64,000 nucleotides of DNA from Duganella sp. CF458. GTDB lineage: Bacteria; Pseudomonadota; Gammaproteobacteria; Burkholderiales; Burkholderiaceae_D. Shown one piece after another: positions 17,619 to 26,816 of this stretch. The notes beneath the pieces are model-generated. The model saw only the letters and a list, made by a program, of their open reading frames with translations. It was not told where the DNA came from and searched no databases. Location: the NCBI RefSeq assembly GCF_900113115.1, contig NZ_FOOF01000001.1, positions 434,001 through 498,000 on the forward strand. Reading direction: 5' to 3'. The position numbers were made by a program, and so were the translations under genes. Position 1 is the first letter of the stretch. Each line of letters begins with the position of its first letter.

Positions 17619-19781
17619 TCATTGCAGCCGCAGCCCCGCTTTGATCAATGGCAAATCGGTGTAGCGCTTCCCGGTCGCGGCAAACAAGGCGTTGGCCAAC
17701 GCCGGCGCCAGGGGGCCGACCGCTTCCTCGCCGACACCGCCGGGCGCTTCATTGCTGTCGATGATGACCACCTCCAGCGCCGGGGTCTCGGCCAGCGCGA
17801 GCAGCTTGTAGTCGGTGAAGTTCGACTGCTCCACCGCGCCATCCTTGACCGTGATTTCGCCATAGATGGCAGCGCTCAAGGCGAAGATGACGCCCCCCTC
17901 GATCTGCCCGCGCACATTGCGCGGATTGACCGTGATGCCGCAATCGAGCACCGTGGTGACCCGGTGCAGCTTGACGCGCGATTCCGCATCCACCGACAGC
18001 TCGACCACCTGGCCGATATACGTGCCGTTGGCCCAGGTGAAGGCCATGCCGCGGTGACGACCGGCCGGCCCCTTGCCATGCCAGCCGGAACGCGCTTCCA
18101 GCTGGTCCAGCACGGCGCGTTCGCGGCTGCCCGGCTTCATCAGGCTGCGCCGGTAGTCGAGCGGATCGCGCTTGGCGCGCAAGGCCAGTTCGTCGACGAA
18201 GGACTCGGTGGCAAAGATGTTTTGCGACGCCGCGACCGAGCGCCAATAACCAAGCGGTACCCCGGCATCGACCGTATTGGTGCGGTGGACGAAACCAGGC
18301 AAGCCATAGTAGCGGGTAAGCAGCACGCCGACCGCGCTGCGGTCAAAGGGCTTGGCGTACTGCTTGTCCGCGCCGAAGCGCGAGTAGCTGAACAGGGTGT
18401 CGCTTGCGCTGTCCATGCGCACGGCCGTCACGGCGCCTGCGGCATCGAAGCCGGCGCGCAGGCGCAGTACGGCTGCCGGACGGTGGTAGCCGTGGCGCAT
18501 GTCTTCTTCGCGGCTCCACAGCAGCTTGACCGGCACCCCGGCGTCCCTCGCGATCAAGGCCGCCTGCACGGCGAAGTCGGCCTCGATGCGGCGGCCGAAG
18601 CCGCCGCCGCTGAGCGTGGTGTGGATGGTGACCGCTTCCGGCGCGATGCCGAGCGCCTGCGAGACGTAGGTGCGGGCCGTGTCCTGCGCTTGCGTCGGCA
18701 GCCACAGCTGCGCCTTGCCGTCCATGACGCTGGCAGTGCCGTTCATTGGCTCCATCGTGGCATGCGCCAGCAGCGGCACGCTGTAAGTCCGTTCAATCCA
18801 GGCGCTGGCCTTGGCCGCGCCGGCGTCGTGCGCGGCGTTGAGGTCTTCGGCCTTGCCATTGCGCGGCACCACCAGGTCGCCATCTTTGCGCACCGCCTCG
18901 CGCAGCATGTCGCGGTAAGGCGCGCTGGAGTGCTTGCTGGCAGCGGCAAGATCCCATTCCGGCTTGAGCGCATTGAGCGCCTGTTGCGCGCGCCAGTAAC
19001 TATCGGCAACGACTGCCACGGCATCGGGCAGGCGCACCACTTTTTTCACGCCGCGCCTTGCCAGCGCCGGCTGCGCATCGACTGCCGCCAGCTTGCCGCC
19101 GAAGTGGGGGCATTGCAGGATGGCGGCATGCAGCATGCCGGGCATTTTCACGTCGATGCCGTACACCGCGCTGCCATCGGTCTTGGCCGGCAGGTCGAGG
19201 CGTGCCACGTCCTTGCCCATATGGCGCCAGCGTTCCTTCGGCATCAGCGGTGGCTCGGCCGGCACCGGCTGCAGGGCAGCCTGTTGCACCAGTTTCGCGT
19301 ACGGCAGTTTGCGGCCGGTCGCCTGATGCAATACGGCGCCGAGCTGGGTGTCGCATTCGGCCGCAGGGACTTTCCACTGCGCTGCCGCAGCCGCCACCAG
19401 CATGGCGCGCGCCTGGGCGCCGGCCTTGCGTAACTGCTGGAACTGGCGCGCCACGCCGCCGCTGCCATAGGTCGCGTATTCGCCCCAGCCAGGATTGATG
19501 AACTGCTTTTCCACCGGCGCCATGTCGATGCGCACGGTTTTCCAGTCCAGGTCCATTTCATCGGCCAGCATCTGCGCGATGGCGGTGCCGGTGCCCTGCC
19601 CGATCTCGCTGGTATTGGACAGGATGGTGACGCTGCCATCCGGCGCGATGCGCACCCAGCCCGGCGGCGGCGCAACCTCCGCCGCCGGCGCATCGGCTGC
19701 CGAGGCAACGATGCCAGGGCCGACCGCAAGCAGCAAGCCGCCGGCGGCCAGCGTCTTCAGGAAATCGCGACGATTGCTCAT
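17619..19781 (-). CDS. iorB: Molybdenum hydroxylase large subunit, isoquinoline 1-oxidoreductase IorB type
   Basis: 720-aa xanthine-dehydrogenase-family subunit that binds molybdopterin cytosine dinucleotide and hydroxylates N-heterocycles or aldehydes. The N-terminal twin-arginine signal ([13 protein letters not shown]) predicts Tat export to the periplasm. Moco-contacting motifs are visible: SGGGFGRR near residue 350, and the catalytic Glu segment [15 protein letters not shown] near 690. ATG at 19781 is chosen for its GGAGGAGC ribosome-binding site and ATGA overlap with iorA. IorAB enzymes lack FAD and pass electrons to cytochromes. The true substrate is unknown. Confidence 0.92.
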   Translation of the reverse strand: MSNRRDFLKTLAAGGLLLAVGPGIVASAADAPAAEVAPPPGWVRIAPDGSVTILSNTSEIGQGTGTAIAQMLADEMDLDWKTVRIDMAPVEKQFINPGWGEYATYGSGGVARQFQQLRKAGAQARAMLVAAAAAQWKVPAAECDTQLGAVLHQATGRKLPYAKLVQQAALQPVPAEPPLMPKERWRHMGKDVARLDLPAKTDGSAVYGIDVKMPGMLHAAILQCPHFGGKLAAVDAQPALARRGVKKVVRLPDAVAVVADSYWRAQQALNALKPEWDLAAASKHSSAPYRDMLREAVRKDGDLVVPRNGKAEDLNAAHDAGAAKASAWIERTYSVPLLAHATMEPMNGTASVMDGKAQLWLPTQAQDTARTYVSQALGIAPEAVTIHTTLSGGGFGRRIEADFAVQAALIARDAGVPVKLLWSREEDMRHGYHRPAAVLRLRAGFDAAGAVTAVRMDSASDTLFSYSRFGADKQYAKPFDRSAVGVLLTRYYGLPGFVHRTNTVDAGVPLGYWRSVAASQNIFATESFVDELALRAKRDPLDYRRSLMKPGSRERAVLDQLEARSGWHGKGPAGRHRGMAFTWANGTYIGQVVELSVDAESRVKLHRVTTVLDCGITVNPRNVRGQIEGGVIFALSAAIYGEITVKDGAVEQSNFTDYKLLALAETPALEVVIIDSNEAPGGVGEEAVGPLAPALANALFAATGKRYTDLPLIKAGLRLQ

Positions 19782-20245
19782 GCCAGCTCCTCCACGTGCA
19801 TGCCCGCCGCGCGCCTGATCGCGCGCCGCACGCGTGGATAAGTACCGCAGCGGCACAGGTTGGTCATGGCCTCCTCAATCTGCGCGTCGCTCGGCTTGGG
19901 ATGGGATTTAAGCAGTGCCGCCGCTGCCATCAGCATGCCCGACTGGCAATAGCCGCACTGCGGCACCTGCTCCGCAATCCATGCCTGCTGCAAGGCATGC
20001 GAGCGGTCCGGCGACAGCGCCTCGATGGTGCGCACCTTGCCCTTGCCCACCGCGCTGACCGGCATCACGCAGCTGCGCACCACCTGGCCGTCGATGTGCA
20101 CGGTGCAGGCCCCGCACACACCGGCACCGCAACCGTATTTGGTCCCGGTCAGTCCCAGCGTATCGCGCAGCACCCACAGCAGCGGCGTATCGCCCTCGAC
20201 GTCGGCCGTTCGGGCCGCGCCGTTGATATTGAGTGTGTAAGCCAT
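19778..20245 (-). CDS. iorA: (2Fe-2S)-binding subunit of molybdenum hydroxylase, IorA type
   Basis: 155-aa iron-sulfur subunit. The plant-ferredoxin cluster ([14 protein letters not shown] ... RSC, residues about 38-62) and the alpha-helical cluster (CGYCQSGM, then [10 protein letters not shown]) supply eight Cys for two 2Fe-2S centres. ATG at 20245 follows a G-rich ribosome-binding site; a longer frame to 20371 would cross the preceding terminator. It has no signal of its own and probably travels with the Tat-exported large subunit. The first gene of the iorA-iorB pair. Confidence 0.94.
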   Translation of the reverse strand: MAYTLNINGAARTADVEGDTPLLWVLRDTLGLTGTKYGCGAGVCGACTVHIDGQVVRSCVMPVSAVGKGKVRTIEALSPDRSHALQQAWIAEQVPQCGYCQSGMLMAAAALLKSHPKPSDAQIEEAMTNLCRCGTYPRVRRAIRRAAGMHVEELA

Positions 20246-20339
20246 GGTCTTCCCCCCAAAAAGTTGGAGAAAGCTTAACAGCGGCCGGGGCGCGTGGACC
20301 ACCGGTGTGACGAAAGCCGGCAACCATGGGTTAAAAATG

Positions 20340-20366
20340 AAAAAGCCCGCACTGGGCGGGCTTCTC
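20340..20366 (-). terminator. Rho-independent terminator after the cytochrome c pair
   Basis: On the minus strand, stem AAGCCCGC/GCGGGCTT with a five-base loop and a T-tract. It separates the cytochrome genes from iorA, so these are probably distinct transcripts despite their likely redox link. Confidence 0.85.
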
Positions 20367-20382
20367 TGCAAGCAGCGCTGGT

Positions 20383-20724
20383 TCAGCGCTTCAGGACCAG
20401 CGAACCTGGCAGCGAGTGCAGGTAGGCGGCGATGTCCTGGATGTCCTTGTTGGTCAGTGGCTTGACCTGGCCGGTCATGATCGCGTTGGAGCGGCCGTTC
20501 GGCGCGTCGCCGCGCTTGTAAGCGGTCAGCGCGTGCTGCAGGTAGTCCTTGTGCTGGCCGGCCAGCTTGGGATAGCTCGGGTCGATCGGGGAGTTGTAGT
20601 CCTTGCCGTGGCAGGCAGCGCAGCTGTATTTTTCAGCCAGGGCCTTGCCATTTTCGATGTTGCCGCCAGCCAGGGCGCTGAACGAGACCGCGGAGCAGAA
20701 CAGAGCAATAATCAGTTTTTTCAT
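20383..20724 (-). CDS. Class I cytochrome c, periplasmic
   Basis: 113-aa monohaem cytochrome with a signal peptide (1-19), haem motif CAACH (residues about 35-39) and an axial Met in [12 protein letters not shown]. Small soluble electron carrier. It is paired with another cytochrome c 11 nt upstream and lies near the IorAB oxidoreductase, for which it is a plausible electron acceptor (inference from position). Confidence 0.93.
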   Translation of the reverse strand: MKKLIIALFCSAVSFSALAGGNIENGKALAEKYSCAACHGKDYNSPIDPSYPKLAGQHKDYLQHALTAYKRGDAPNGRSNAIMTGQVKPLTNKDIQDIAAYLHSLPGSLVLKR

Positions 20725-20735
20725 GGTTCAGGGCC

Positions 20736-21056
20736 TTATTTCTGCTGGGAGTAGAACGCGGCGATGTCGGCGATGTCCTGGTCGGACAGGCTGACAGCGA
20801 TACCCTTCATGCTCGGGTGCTTACGCTCACCCTTCTGGTAGCCCTTGAGCGCGTTTTCAATGTACTTGGCAGATTGGCCGCCGATCATCGGCACCTGGAA
20901 AACTTCGGGGAAAGTCGCTTTGTAGCCTGGAATTGCATGGCAACCGATGCACATCTCGATCTTGCCTTTTGCGTTCTTGGCGTCGCCGACGATGTCCGCG
21001 GCTACGGCTGCCTGCGCAACGGCGGTCAGCGCGAGGAGTGCGAAGATTTTTTTCAT
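20736..21056 (-). CDS. Class I cytochrome c, periplasmic
   Basis: 106-aa monohaem cytochrome with a signal peptide (1-19), haem motif CIGCH (about residues 36-40) and a possible axial Met in HPSMKGIAVSL. It resembles its neighbour (shared LxDxDIxDIAAFxxxL ending) and the two look like an old tandem duplication. First gene of the cytochrome pair. Confidence 0.93.
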   Translation of the reverse strand: MKKIFALLALTAVAQAAVAADIVGDAKNAKGKIEMCIGCHAIPGYKATFPEVFQVPMIGGQSAKYIENALKGYQKGERKHPSMKGIAVSLSDQDIADIAAFYSQQK

Positions 21057-21329
21057 AGGTGTGGGCTTTAATCAGTTGAAATCGGACACTGCATTGCGCA
21101 ACAAAACCGCTCCTTTGCGCCCTCAACCTGCGATTTTACCTTAGGAGTTGGCCAATCGTCCATAAGATGGATCAGGGTTGGAGCACTTCTTTCACATGAG
21201 TTTCGCGAAACTGTTGTATGCCTTCCGCTTTTTTTCAGCGCGCAAGCGGAAACTTTTTGTTTCCATGTGGCAATTAGTGGTAAATTCGCCAGTTAAATTT
21301 AACTACCTTGTTTCCACAAAACTTTTTTC
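21057..21329 (+). promoter_or_regulatory. Leader region of the ImpA-like gene, rich in palindromes
   Basis: 273-nt spacer holding two perfect 14-nt palindromes, AGTTTCGCGAAACT (21199-21212) and AGTTAAATTTAACT (21291-21304). There are also two overlapping inverted repeats: TTCCGCTT/AAGCGGAA (21223-21251) and GGAAAC/GTTTCC (21248-21264). The last two share bases and cannot form together. It also contains the upstream region of the divergent cytochrome genes. No ribosome-binding site is evident directly before the ATG. Confidence 0.6.
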
Positions 21330-24152
21330 ATGCCTTTTTACCTCTCCCAACAACGCCGGCCCCTGCTGGCGACCATGGCGCTGGCCATGCTGCTGACCGC
21401 TTGCGGCGGTGGCGGCGACAAGTCCAGCAACTCCGGCAACGGCAATAACGGCGGCTCCGGCAACGGCGGCTCCGGCACGCCCCCAACCCAGGTCCAGCCT
21501 GATGGCAAATCCACGCTGGAAGCCGCCCTGCCGAGCGGCGACGTCAGCAAATTGAACGACAACAACACCGATCTGCTGAAAGCGATCAAGGCCGAATTCG
21601 CCCTGCGCGAAACCGAACAGTCGGACCTGCTGAACCAGGTATGGGGCAACGAGTCCATCGTCTACGCACCGGGCGCCAATAGCCAGCTGCTGGTCCCGCA
21701 GACGACGCGCGAGTCGGCCCGCACCTACCCGCTGGTGGTGGGGAGCGGTGGCGACAGCCTGGCGATGGCCGGCAAGGTGCAGGGTGCCCGCGTGGCAGCG
21801 TTTGGCGCCAATGTCATCGGCGGCGACTTCCCTGCGATGGTGGCGCCGACGCGCCGCCTGCTGTCCTGGCTGCTGTCCGGCCAGCAGCAAGACGTCAGCG
21901 CCGCACGCGAGATCACCCTGCTGCGCTACTCGAACGGCGAACAGACGGCCTTGAAGGCTTGGTTCAAGACCCAGTTCCCCAACTGGACCATCAGCACCTG
22001 CGCCGACGACAACCAACTGGCCAGCTGCACCCAGAACGGCCAGTTGCTGCTGGTCGGCAGCGCGGGCTCCAGCCTGAACGATTCCAACGCGGCCCTGCTG
22101 GCCTTCCTGAACAAATCGCTGGCGGCCGGCAAGCCCCTGCTGTACCAGCACACCGCCAGCTGGGGCGACGGCGGGCTGCCGCAAATCGCCGGCCTGCTGG
22201 GCCAGGCGCCGCTGCCTTACGCCGGCAACTACTTTGACAAGGACAGCGCCAACTGGACCAACAAGGATGCCATGATGGCCGCCCAGCCGGGCGCGCTGAA
22301 GCCGATGCAGTCGATCAGCCGCGTGGTCAACCACCTGGCGGCCGCCGACTACACCTTCAACCTCGGGCAGTGTGAAGACGACCGGCGCTGCCCTACCGTG
22401 CCGGCCTTGGGCGCTGAATTCTTCCAGGGCGCGGAACAACTGCAATCGTGGATCGCCAGTGTCGAGACTGCCGGCAAGCGTCCGTTTGACGCGGATGCGC
22501 CCAAGCTCCTGAAGTACCTGGTGCTGCTGGGCGACTACTACCGCAACCACGTCACCTACCCGATGAGCAAGAGCAGCACGCCGGTCAACACCTTCCTGCA
22601 GGCGCTGTTCGCCGACCATGCGCTGGCGAGCAACCGCGACATCCAGCCGGCCATGAAACTGCAGGGCAGCAGCTTCCCATCGCTGTCCGGCAGCGCCGCC
22701 GAGACCTCGGTCAGCCGCAGCTTTGCCACCCGCAAGGTTGACTTCAGCACCAGCGCAGCCACTTATGCGCTGCCTGGCAAGACTTTCAGCGTGACCCGCA
22801 ACGACAGCAGCGCGGCCAAGGTCACGGTGTTCATCAACCAGCTGCGCAGCGGTGCCGCGCATATCTTTGGCGACAAGTACGACCGCCCGCAATTCTTGTG
22901 GGGTAATGAGGTGCCGCTCGAACCCGGCCAGACCATCAAGTTGAGCAGCCCGACCGGCGGCATCATCTACGTGCGCCTGCAGGAAACCGATAGCCCATTG
23001 AATGTCGCGCTGCAGTTCAGCGGCGTCGGCCAGCAAGCGGCTTACACCGGTCCGGAAAGCGCCGCCACCTTCGCCAGCGCGGTGCGCAGCACCACGATCG
23101 GCTGGTCTGAAATCCTGACCCCGGCACTGGAAATCCACTCCACCACGGAAAAGATGCGCAAGACCGTGACCGACTACAGCGACAACGTCGGCAAGCTGCT
23201 CAGCGATATCGACACCTATATGTACAAGGATGCCTACAACCTGGCCGCCTTCAACGGCCGCGACCTGGCCCTGCCGGCCGGCGTCGCCAGCTTCTGCCAG
23301 GGCAAGGGCTGGGACTGCGCCAGCTGGGATATCCACGGCCTGGGCGGCGTACAGCACTTCAATGCCGACCAGGCAAATTGCGGCTACCTGTGCTCCGGCC
23401 AGCCGATCGACAGCTATGCCGTCTTCTCGCCGCTGGGCTGGGGCGAATCGCACGAAATCGGCCACAACCTGCAGCGCGGCCGCCTCAAGATGTACGGCAG
23501 CCAATCGACCGAAGTATCGAACAATATCTTCCCGATTCACAAATGGCTGCTTTACAACCGCAACAATCCGACTGCCAAGCAGTACGGCCGTGACATTCAG
23601 CAGAAAGCAACGTTCGACCTGCTGCAAGCGGCCCAGAAACAGGCCGCCCCGGCGGACTACGTGAAAACCAATATGTGGTTCAACGACGACCTGTCCGGCG
23701 GCCGCCTGCAGTTCTATTGGCAGCTGCCGATGGATAACAGCACCCTGGGCGACAACGGTTGGGACCTGTACCGCCTGCTCTACCTGCACGAGCGCCTGCT
23801 CTCCAAGGCAAGCGGCAGCGACGCCAGCTGGAGCAGCGAGCGCGCCAAGCTGGGCTTCTCGGATGCCGGCTATGCCAGCCGCGCCACCGTGCAGTCCATC
23901 ACGGCCGAAGACAACATGCTGGTGGCAGTCTCGTTCATCACGGGGCGCGACCAGCGCAGCTTCTTCGACATGTGGGGCATCAAGTACAGCGCCACCGCCG
24001 CCGCCCAGGTAGCCGCCTACGGCTACCCTGCAAGCAGCAAGCGCTTCTGGGTGGTTCCGTGCGAGAAAAATGGCCTGAAAGCCCCGCTGTCGGCACCGGT
24101 GGCGGTGGACGGCGTGAGCGCCTGGCCGGTCGCAGGCAACTGCACACAGTAA
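21330..24152 (+). CDS. ImpA-like (M88-type) secreted metalloprotease, lipoprotein
   Basis: 940-aa exported zinc protease resembling Pseudomonas immunomodulating metalloprotease ImpA, which cuts O-glycosylated proteins. A lipobox (LLTAC, Cys about residue 25) is followed by a Gly/Asn/Ser-rich linker (26-50), a large N-terminal part, and the metal motif GWGESHEIGHNLQRG (H708, E709, H712) with a downstream Glu in STEVSNNIF. Paired Cys in the region before the motif may form disulfides. The lipobox predicts a membrane- or surface-anchored form. A hairpin terminator follows. Substrate is inferred from the family only. Confidence 0.85.
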   Translation: MPFYLSQQRRPLLATMALAMLLTACGGGGDKSSNSGNGNNGGSGNGGSGTPPTQVQPDGKSTLEAALPSGDVSKLNDNNTDLLKAIKAEFALRETEQSDLLNQVWGNESIVYAPGANSQLLVPQTTRESARTYPLVVGSGGDSLAMAGKVQGARVAAFGANVIGGDFPAMVAPTRRLLSWLLSGQQQDVSAAREITLLRYSNGEQTALKAWFKTQFPNWTISTCADDNQLASCTQNGQLLLVGSAGSSLNDSNAALLAFLNKSLAAGKPLLYQHTASWGDGGLPQIAGLLGQAPLPYAGNYFDKDSANWTNKDAMMAAQPGALKPMQSISRVVNHLAAADYTFNLGQCEDDRRCPTVPALGAEFFQGAEQLQSWIASVETAGKRPFDADAPKLLKYLVLLGDYYRNHVTYPMSKSSTPVNTFLQALFADHALASNRDIQPAMKLQGSSFPSLSGSAAETSVSRSFATRKVDFSTSAATYALPGKTFSVTRNDSSAAKVTVFINQLRSGAAHIFGDKYDRPQFLWGNEVPLEPGQTIKLSSPTGGIIYVRLQETDSPLNVALQFSGVGQQAAYTGPESAATFASAVRSTTIGWSEILTPALEIHSTTEKMRKTVTDYSDNVGKLLSDIDTYMYKDAYNLAAFNGRDLALPAGVASFCQGKGWDCASWDIHGLGGVQHFNADQANCGYLCSGQPIDSYAVFSPLGWGESHEIGHNLQRGRLKMYGSQSTEVSNNIFPIHKWLLYNRNNPTAKQYGRDIQQKATFDLLQAAQKQAAPADYVKTNMWFNDDLSGGRLQFYWQLPMDNSTLGDNGWDLYRLLYLHERLLSKASGSDASWSSERAKLGFSDAGYASRATVQSITAEDNMLVAVSFITGRDQRSFFDMWGIKYSATAAAQVAAYGYPASSKRFWVVPCEKNGLKAPLSAPVAVDGVSAWPVAGNCTQ

Positions 24153-24167
24153 GCGGCTCTGGCATAT

Positions 24168-24199
24168 ACTTCCGGTGATCACCCTCACCGGAAGTTTTT
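24168..24199 (+). terminator. Hairpin after the ImpA-like gene, overlapping the moxR ribosome-binding site
   Basis: Eleven-base-pair perfect stem ACTTCCGGTGA/TCACCGGAAGT with a six-base loop and five T. Its 3' arm contains GGAAG, 8 nt before the moxR ATG, so the hairpin would also hide that ribosome-binding site on read-through RNA. Confidence 0.8.
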
Positions 24200-24202
24200 A
24201 CC

Positions 24203-25057
24203 ATGCACGCACCGCAACGCTTTGAAGGCTCCGACAACTACGTCGCCACCAATGACCTGAAACTGGCCGTCAACGCCGCCCTGACCCTGCAGCGTCCCTT
24301 GCTGATCAAGGGCGAACCGGGCACCGGCAAGACCATGCTGGCCGAAGAAGTCGCCGCCGCACTCGATATGCCGCTGATGCAGTGGCATATCAAATCCACC
24401 ACCAAGGCCCAGCAAGGCCTGTACGAATACGACGCCGTCTCCCGCCTGCGCGACTCCCAACTGGGCGATGAACGCGTGCGCGACATCCACAACTACATCG
24501 TCAAAGGCGTGCTGTGGCAAGCCTTCACCGCGCCGGAACCGGTGGTGCTGCTGATCGACGAGATCGACAAGGCCGACATCGAATTCCCGAACGACCTGCT
24601 GCGCGAACTGGACCGCATGGAGTTCTACGTCTACGAGACGCGTGAAATGGTCACCGCCAAGCACCGCCCGCTGGTGATCATCACCTCCAATAACGAGAAA
24701 GAGCTGCCGGACGCCTTCCTGCGCCGCTGCTTCTTCCACTACATCAAATTCCCGGACAAGGACACGATGGAAGCCATCGTCAAAGTCCACTACCCGCACC
24801 TGAAGCAGGAATTGCTGGCCACCGCCCTGCAAACCTTCTACGAAGTGCGCGACGTGCCGGGCCTGAAGAAAAAGCCTTCCACCAGCGAATTCCTCGATTG
24901 GCTGAAGCTCCTGATGGCCGAAGACATTCCGCCGGAAGTCCTGCGCGGCAAGGACCAGAAAGCCGCCGTTCCGCCGCTGCACGGCGCCCTGCTGAAAAAC
25001 GAACAGGACGTGCACCTGTTCGAACGCCTGGTATTCATGTCGAGGACCAACCGCTGA
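24203..25057 (+). CDS. MoxR-family AAA+ ATPase
   Basis: 284-aa AAA+ ATPase with Walker A GEPGTGKTML (about residue 38), Walker B VLLIDEIDKAD (about 115) and sensor residues (ITSNNEKELPDAFLRRC). MoxR ATPases act as chaperones together with VWA proteins, inserting metals or cofactors or assembling complexes. Here the partner VWA gene lies two genes downstream, separated by a GNAT acetyltransferase. Its TGA overlaps the GNAT ATG (TGATG). Confidence 0.93.
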   Translation: MHAPQRFEGSDNYVATNDLKLAVNAALTLQRPLLIKGEPGTGKTMLAEEVAAALDMPLMQWHIKSTTKAQQGLYEYDAVSRLRDSQLGDERVRDIHNYIVKGVLWQAFTAPEPVVLLIDEIDKADIEFPNDLLRELDRMEFYVYETREMVTAKHRPLVIITSNNEKELPDAFLRRCFFHYIKFPDKDTMEAIVKVHYPHLKQELLATALQTFYEVRDVPGLKKKPSTSEFLDWLKLLMAEDIPPEVLRGKDQKAAVPPLHGALLKNEQDVHLFERLVFMSRTNR

Positions 25058-25653
25058 TGGAAGCCCCAACCCCGGTCACGCTGCAAGCCAACGGCCTGCG
25101 CCTGGAGCCGCTCGGCCCGCAGCACGCCGACGCCCTGCGCGAAGCCGCACAGGACGGCGAGCTGTGGAAGCTGCGCATCACTTCCGTGCCGGAGCCGCAC
25201 AAGGTGGAAGCCTACATCGCCACTGCGCTGGAAATGCACCCTTCCCGCCTGGCCTTCGCCGTGGTTGACGCGACCAGTGGCCAGGTGCTGGGCACCACCA
25301 GCTACCACGACATCGTGCCATCCATCGACCGCGCGGAAATCGGCTACACCTGGTACCGCCGCAGCGTACAGCGCACCCACGTCAACACCACCTGCAAGCT
25401 GTTGTTGCTGACGCACGCCTTCGAAACGCTCGGCTGCGCCGTGGTCGGCTTCCGCACCGATAATTTCAACCACGCCTCGCAAGCCGCCATCGAACGCCTG
25501 GGCGCGAAGAAGGATGGCGTCATCCGTCACCACGCCGTGCGCCGGGACGGCACGGTGCGCGACACGGTCATGTACAGCATCGTGCGCGGCGAATGGCCCG
25601 AAGTGAAAGCGCAGCTGCGCTACCTGCTGGCGCGGAGGGAGACGGCATGCTGA
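25057..25653 (+). CDS. GNAT-family N-acetyltransferase (RimJ/RimL-like)
   Basis: 198-aa acetyltransferase. Pattern: substrate side LEPLGPQHADALREA at the N-terminus, then EIGYTWYRRSVQRTHVNTTC in the acetyl-CoA region and VVGFRTDNFNHASQAAIERL with GAKKDGVIR, typical of RimJ/RimL-type proteins that acetylate protein N-termini or small molecules. Start ATG 25057 overlaps the MoxR stop; the stop overlaps the VWA start. Overlaps on both sides place it firmly within the MoxR-VWA operon, an unusual position. Confidence 0.92.
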   Translation: MEAPTPVTLQANGLRLEPLGPQHADALREAAQDGELWKLRITSVPEPHKVEAYIATALEMHPSRLAFAVVDATSGQVLGTTSYHDIVPSIDRAEIGYTWYRRSVQRTHVNTTCKLLLLTHAFETLGCAVVGFRTDNFNHASQAAIERLGAKKDGVIRHHAVRRDGTVRDTVMYSIVRGEWPEVKAQLRYLLARRETAC

Positions 25654-26816
25654 TCGACTTCTTCTTCACGCTGAAAGATGCCAAGATCCCGGTCACGATC
25701 AAGGAATTCCTCATCCTGCTCGAAGCCATGCAAAAGCAGGTGCTGGAACCCTCGCTGGACGACTTCTACTACATGAGCCGCCTGTGCCTGGTGAAGGACG
25801 AAGCCAACTACGACAAATTCGACCGCGCCTTCGGCCAGTACTTCAAAGGCATCAACGCCGTCTTCGACACCACCAAGGAGATCCCGCTCGACTGGCTGCT
25901 GCAGCGCATGAAGCGCGAGCTGACGCCGGAGCAGATCGCCGCGCTCGAGAAATTCGGCTACGATAAGCTGATGGACCGCCTCAACGAACTGCTGAAAGAG
26001 CAGAAGGAACGCCACGAAGGCGGCAACAAATGGATCGGCAGCGGCGGCACCTCCCCGTTCGGCAACGGCGGCACCAATCCGGAAGGCATCCGCATCGGCG
26101 GCAAGGGCGGCAACCGCAGCGCAGTGAAGGTGTGGGAACAGCGCACCTATAAGGACTACGATGGCGAGCGCGAACTGGGCACGCGCAACATCAAGGTGGC
26201 CCTGCGCCGCCTGCGCAAGTTCGCCCGCCAAGGCGCGGCGGAAGAACTGGCGCTGGACCAGACCATCCGCGCCACCGCCAACAACGCCGGCTACCTCGAC
26301 ATCAAGATGCAGCCCGAGCGCAAGAACAACGTCAAGGTGCTGATGCTGATGGACGTGGGCGGCACGATGGACGACCACATCGAACGCGCGGAAGAACTGT
26401 TCTCGGCCGCCAAGACCGAGTTCAAGAACATGGAGTTCTACTACTTCCACAACTGCGTGTACGACTACCTCTGGCGCAGCAACCGCCGCCGCAACGCCGA
26501 ACGCTTCGCCACCTGGGACGTGCTGCGCAAATACCCGCCCGACACCAAGTTGATCTTTGTCGGCGACGCCACTATGAGTCCTTATGAAGTGCTGCAGCCC
26601 GGCGGCTCGGTCGAATACAACAACGAAGAAGCCGGCGCCGAATGGCTCGGACGATTCACTTCGCACTTCCCGAAGTTCATCTGGCTCAACCCCGAACCGG
26701 AAGGCCTGTGGCAATACCGCCAATCGATTTCCGTGATCCGCCAGATCATGCAGAACCGGATGTTCCCCATCACCATCGAAGGCCTCGAGCGCGCAATGCG
26801 CATGCTCTCAAAGTAA
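25647..26816 (+). CDS. VWA-domain protein of the CoxE-like type
   Basis: 389-aa cytoplasmic protein. The C-terminal half (about 235-389) is a von Willebrand A domain with MIDAS-like DVGGTMD in place of DxSGS, and a later Thr/Asp pair (FVGDATMSPYE). The N-terminal half is helical, with a Gly-rich linker (GSGGTSPFGNGGTNPEG) around residues 130-150. It is the usual partner of MoxR ATPases. ATG at 25647 lies inside the GNAT gene end with a GGAGGGAGA ribosome-binding site. Its stop overlaps the kdpE 3' end tail to tail. Confidence 0.9.
   Translation: MLIDFFFTLKDAKIPVTIKEFLILLEAMQKQVLEPSLDDFYYMSRLCLVKDEANYDKFDRAFGQYFKGINAVFDTTKEIPLDWLLQRMKRELTPEQIAALEKFGYDKLMDRLNELLKEQKERHEGGNKWIGSGGTSPFGNGGTNPEGIRIGGKGGNRSAVKVWEQRTYKDYDGERELGTRNIKVALRRLRKFARQGAAEELALDQTIRATANNAGYLDIKMQPERKNNVKVLMLMDVGGTMDDHIERAEELFSAAKTEFKNMEFYYFHNCVYDYLWRSNRRRNAERFATWDVLRKYPPDTKLIFVGDATMSPYEVLQPGGSVEYNNEEAGAEWLGRFTSHFPKFIWLNPEPEGLWQYRQSISVIRQIMQNRMFPITIEGLERAMRMLSK

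Noticed and set aside
21303..24188. A 961-codon open frame on the minus strand opposite the ImpA-like gene
   Set aside because: It mirrors the third-position GC bias of the real gene, has no family motifs and is very His/Gln/Val-rich; the plus-strand frame has a lipobox and a zinc motif.
24203..26816. Reading the MoxR/VWA genes as part of a CO-dehydrogenase (cox) cluster linked to iorAB
   Set aside because: The molybdenum hydroxylase genes are 4 kb away on the other strand with the ImpA-like gene between, and no other cox genes are present.
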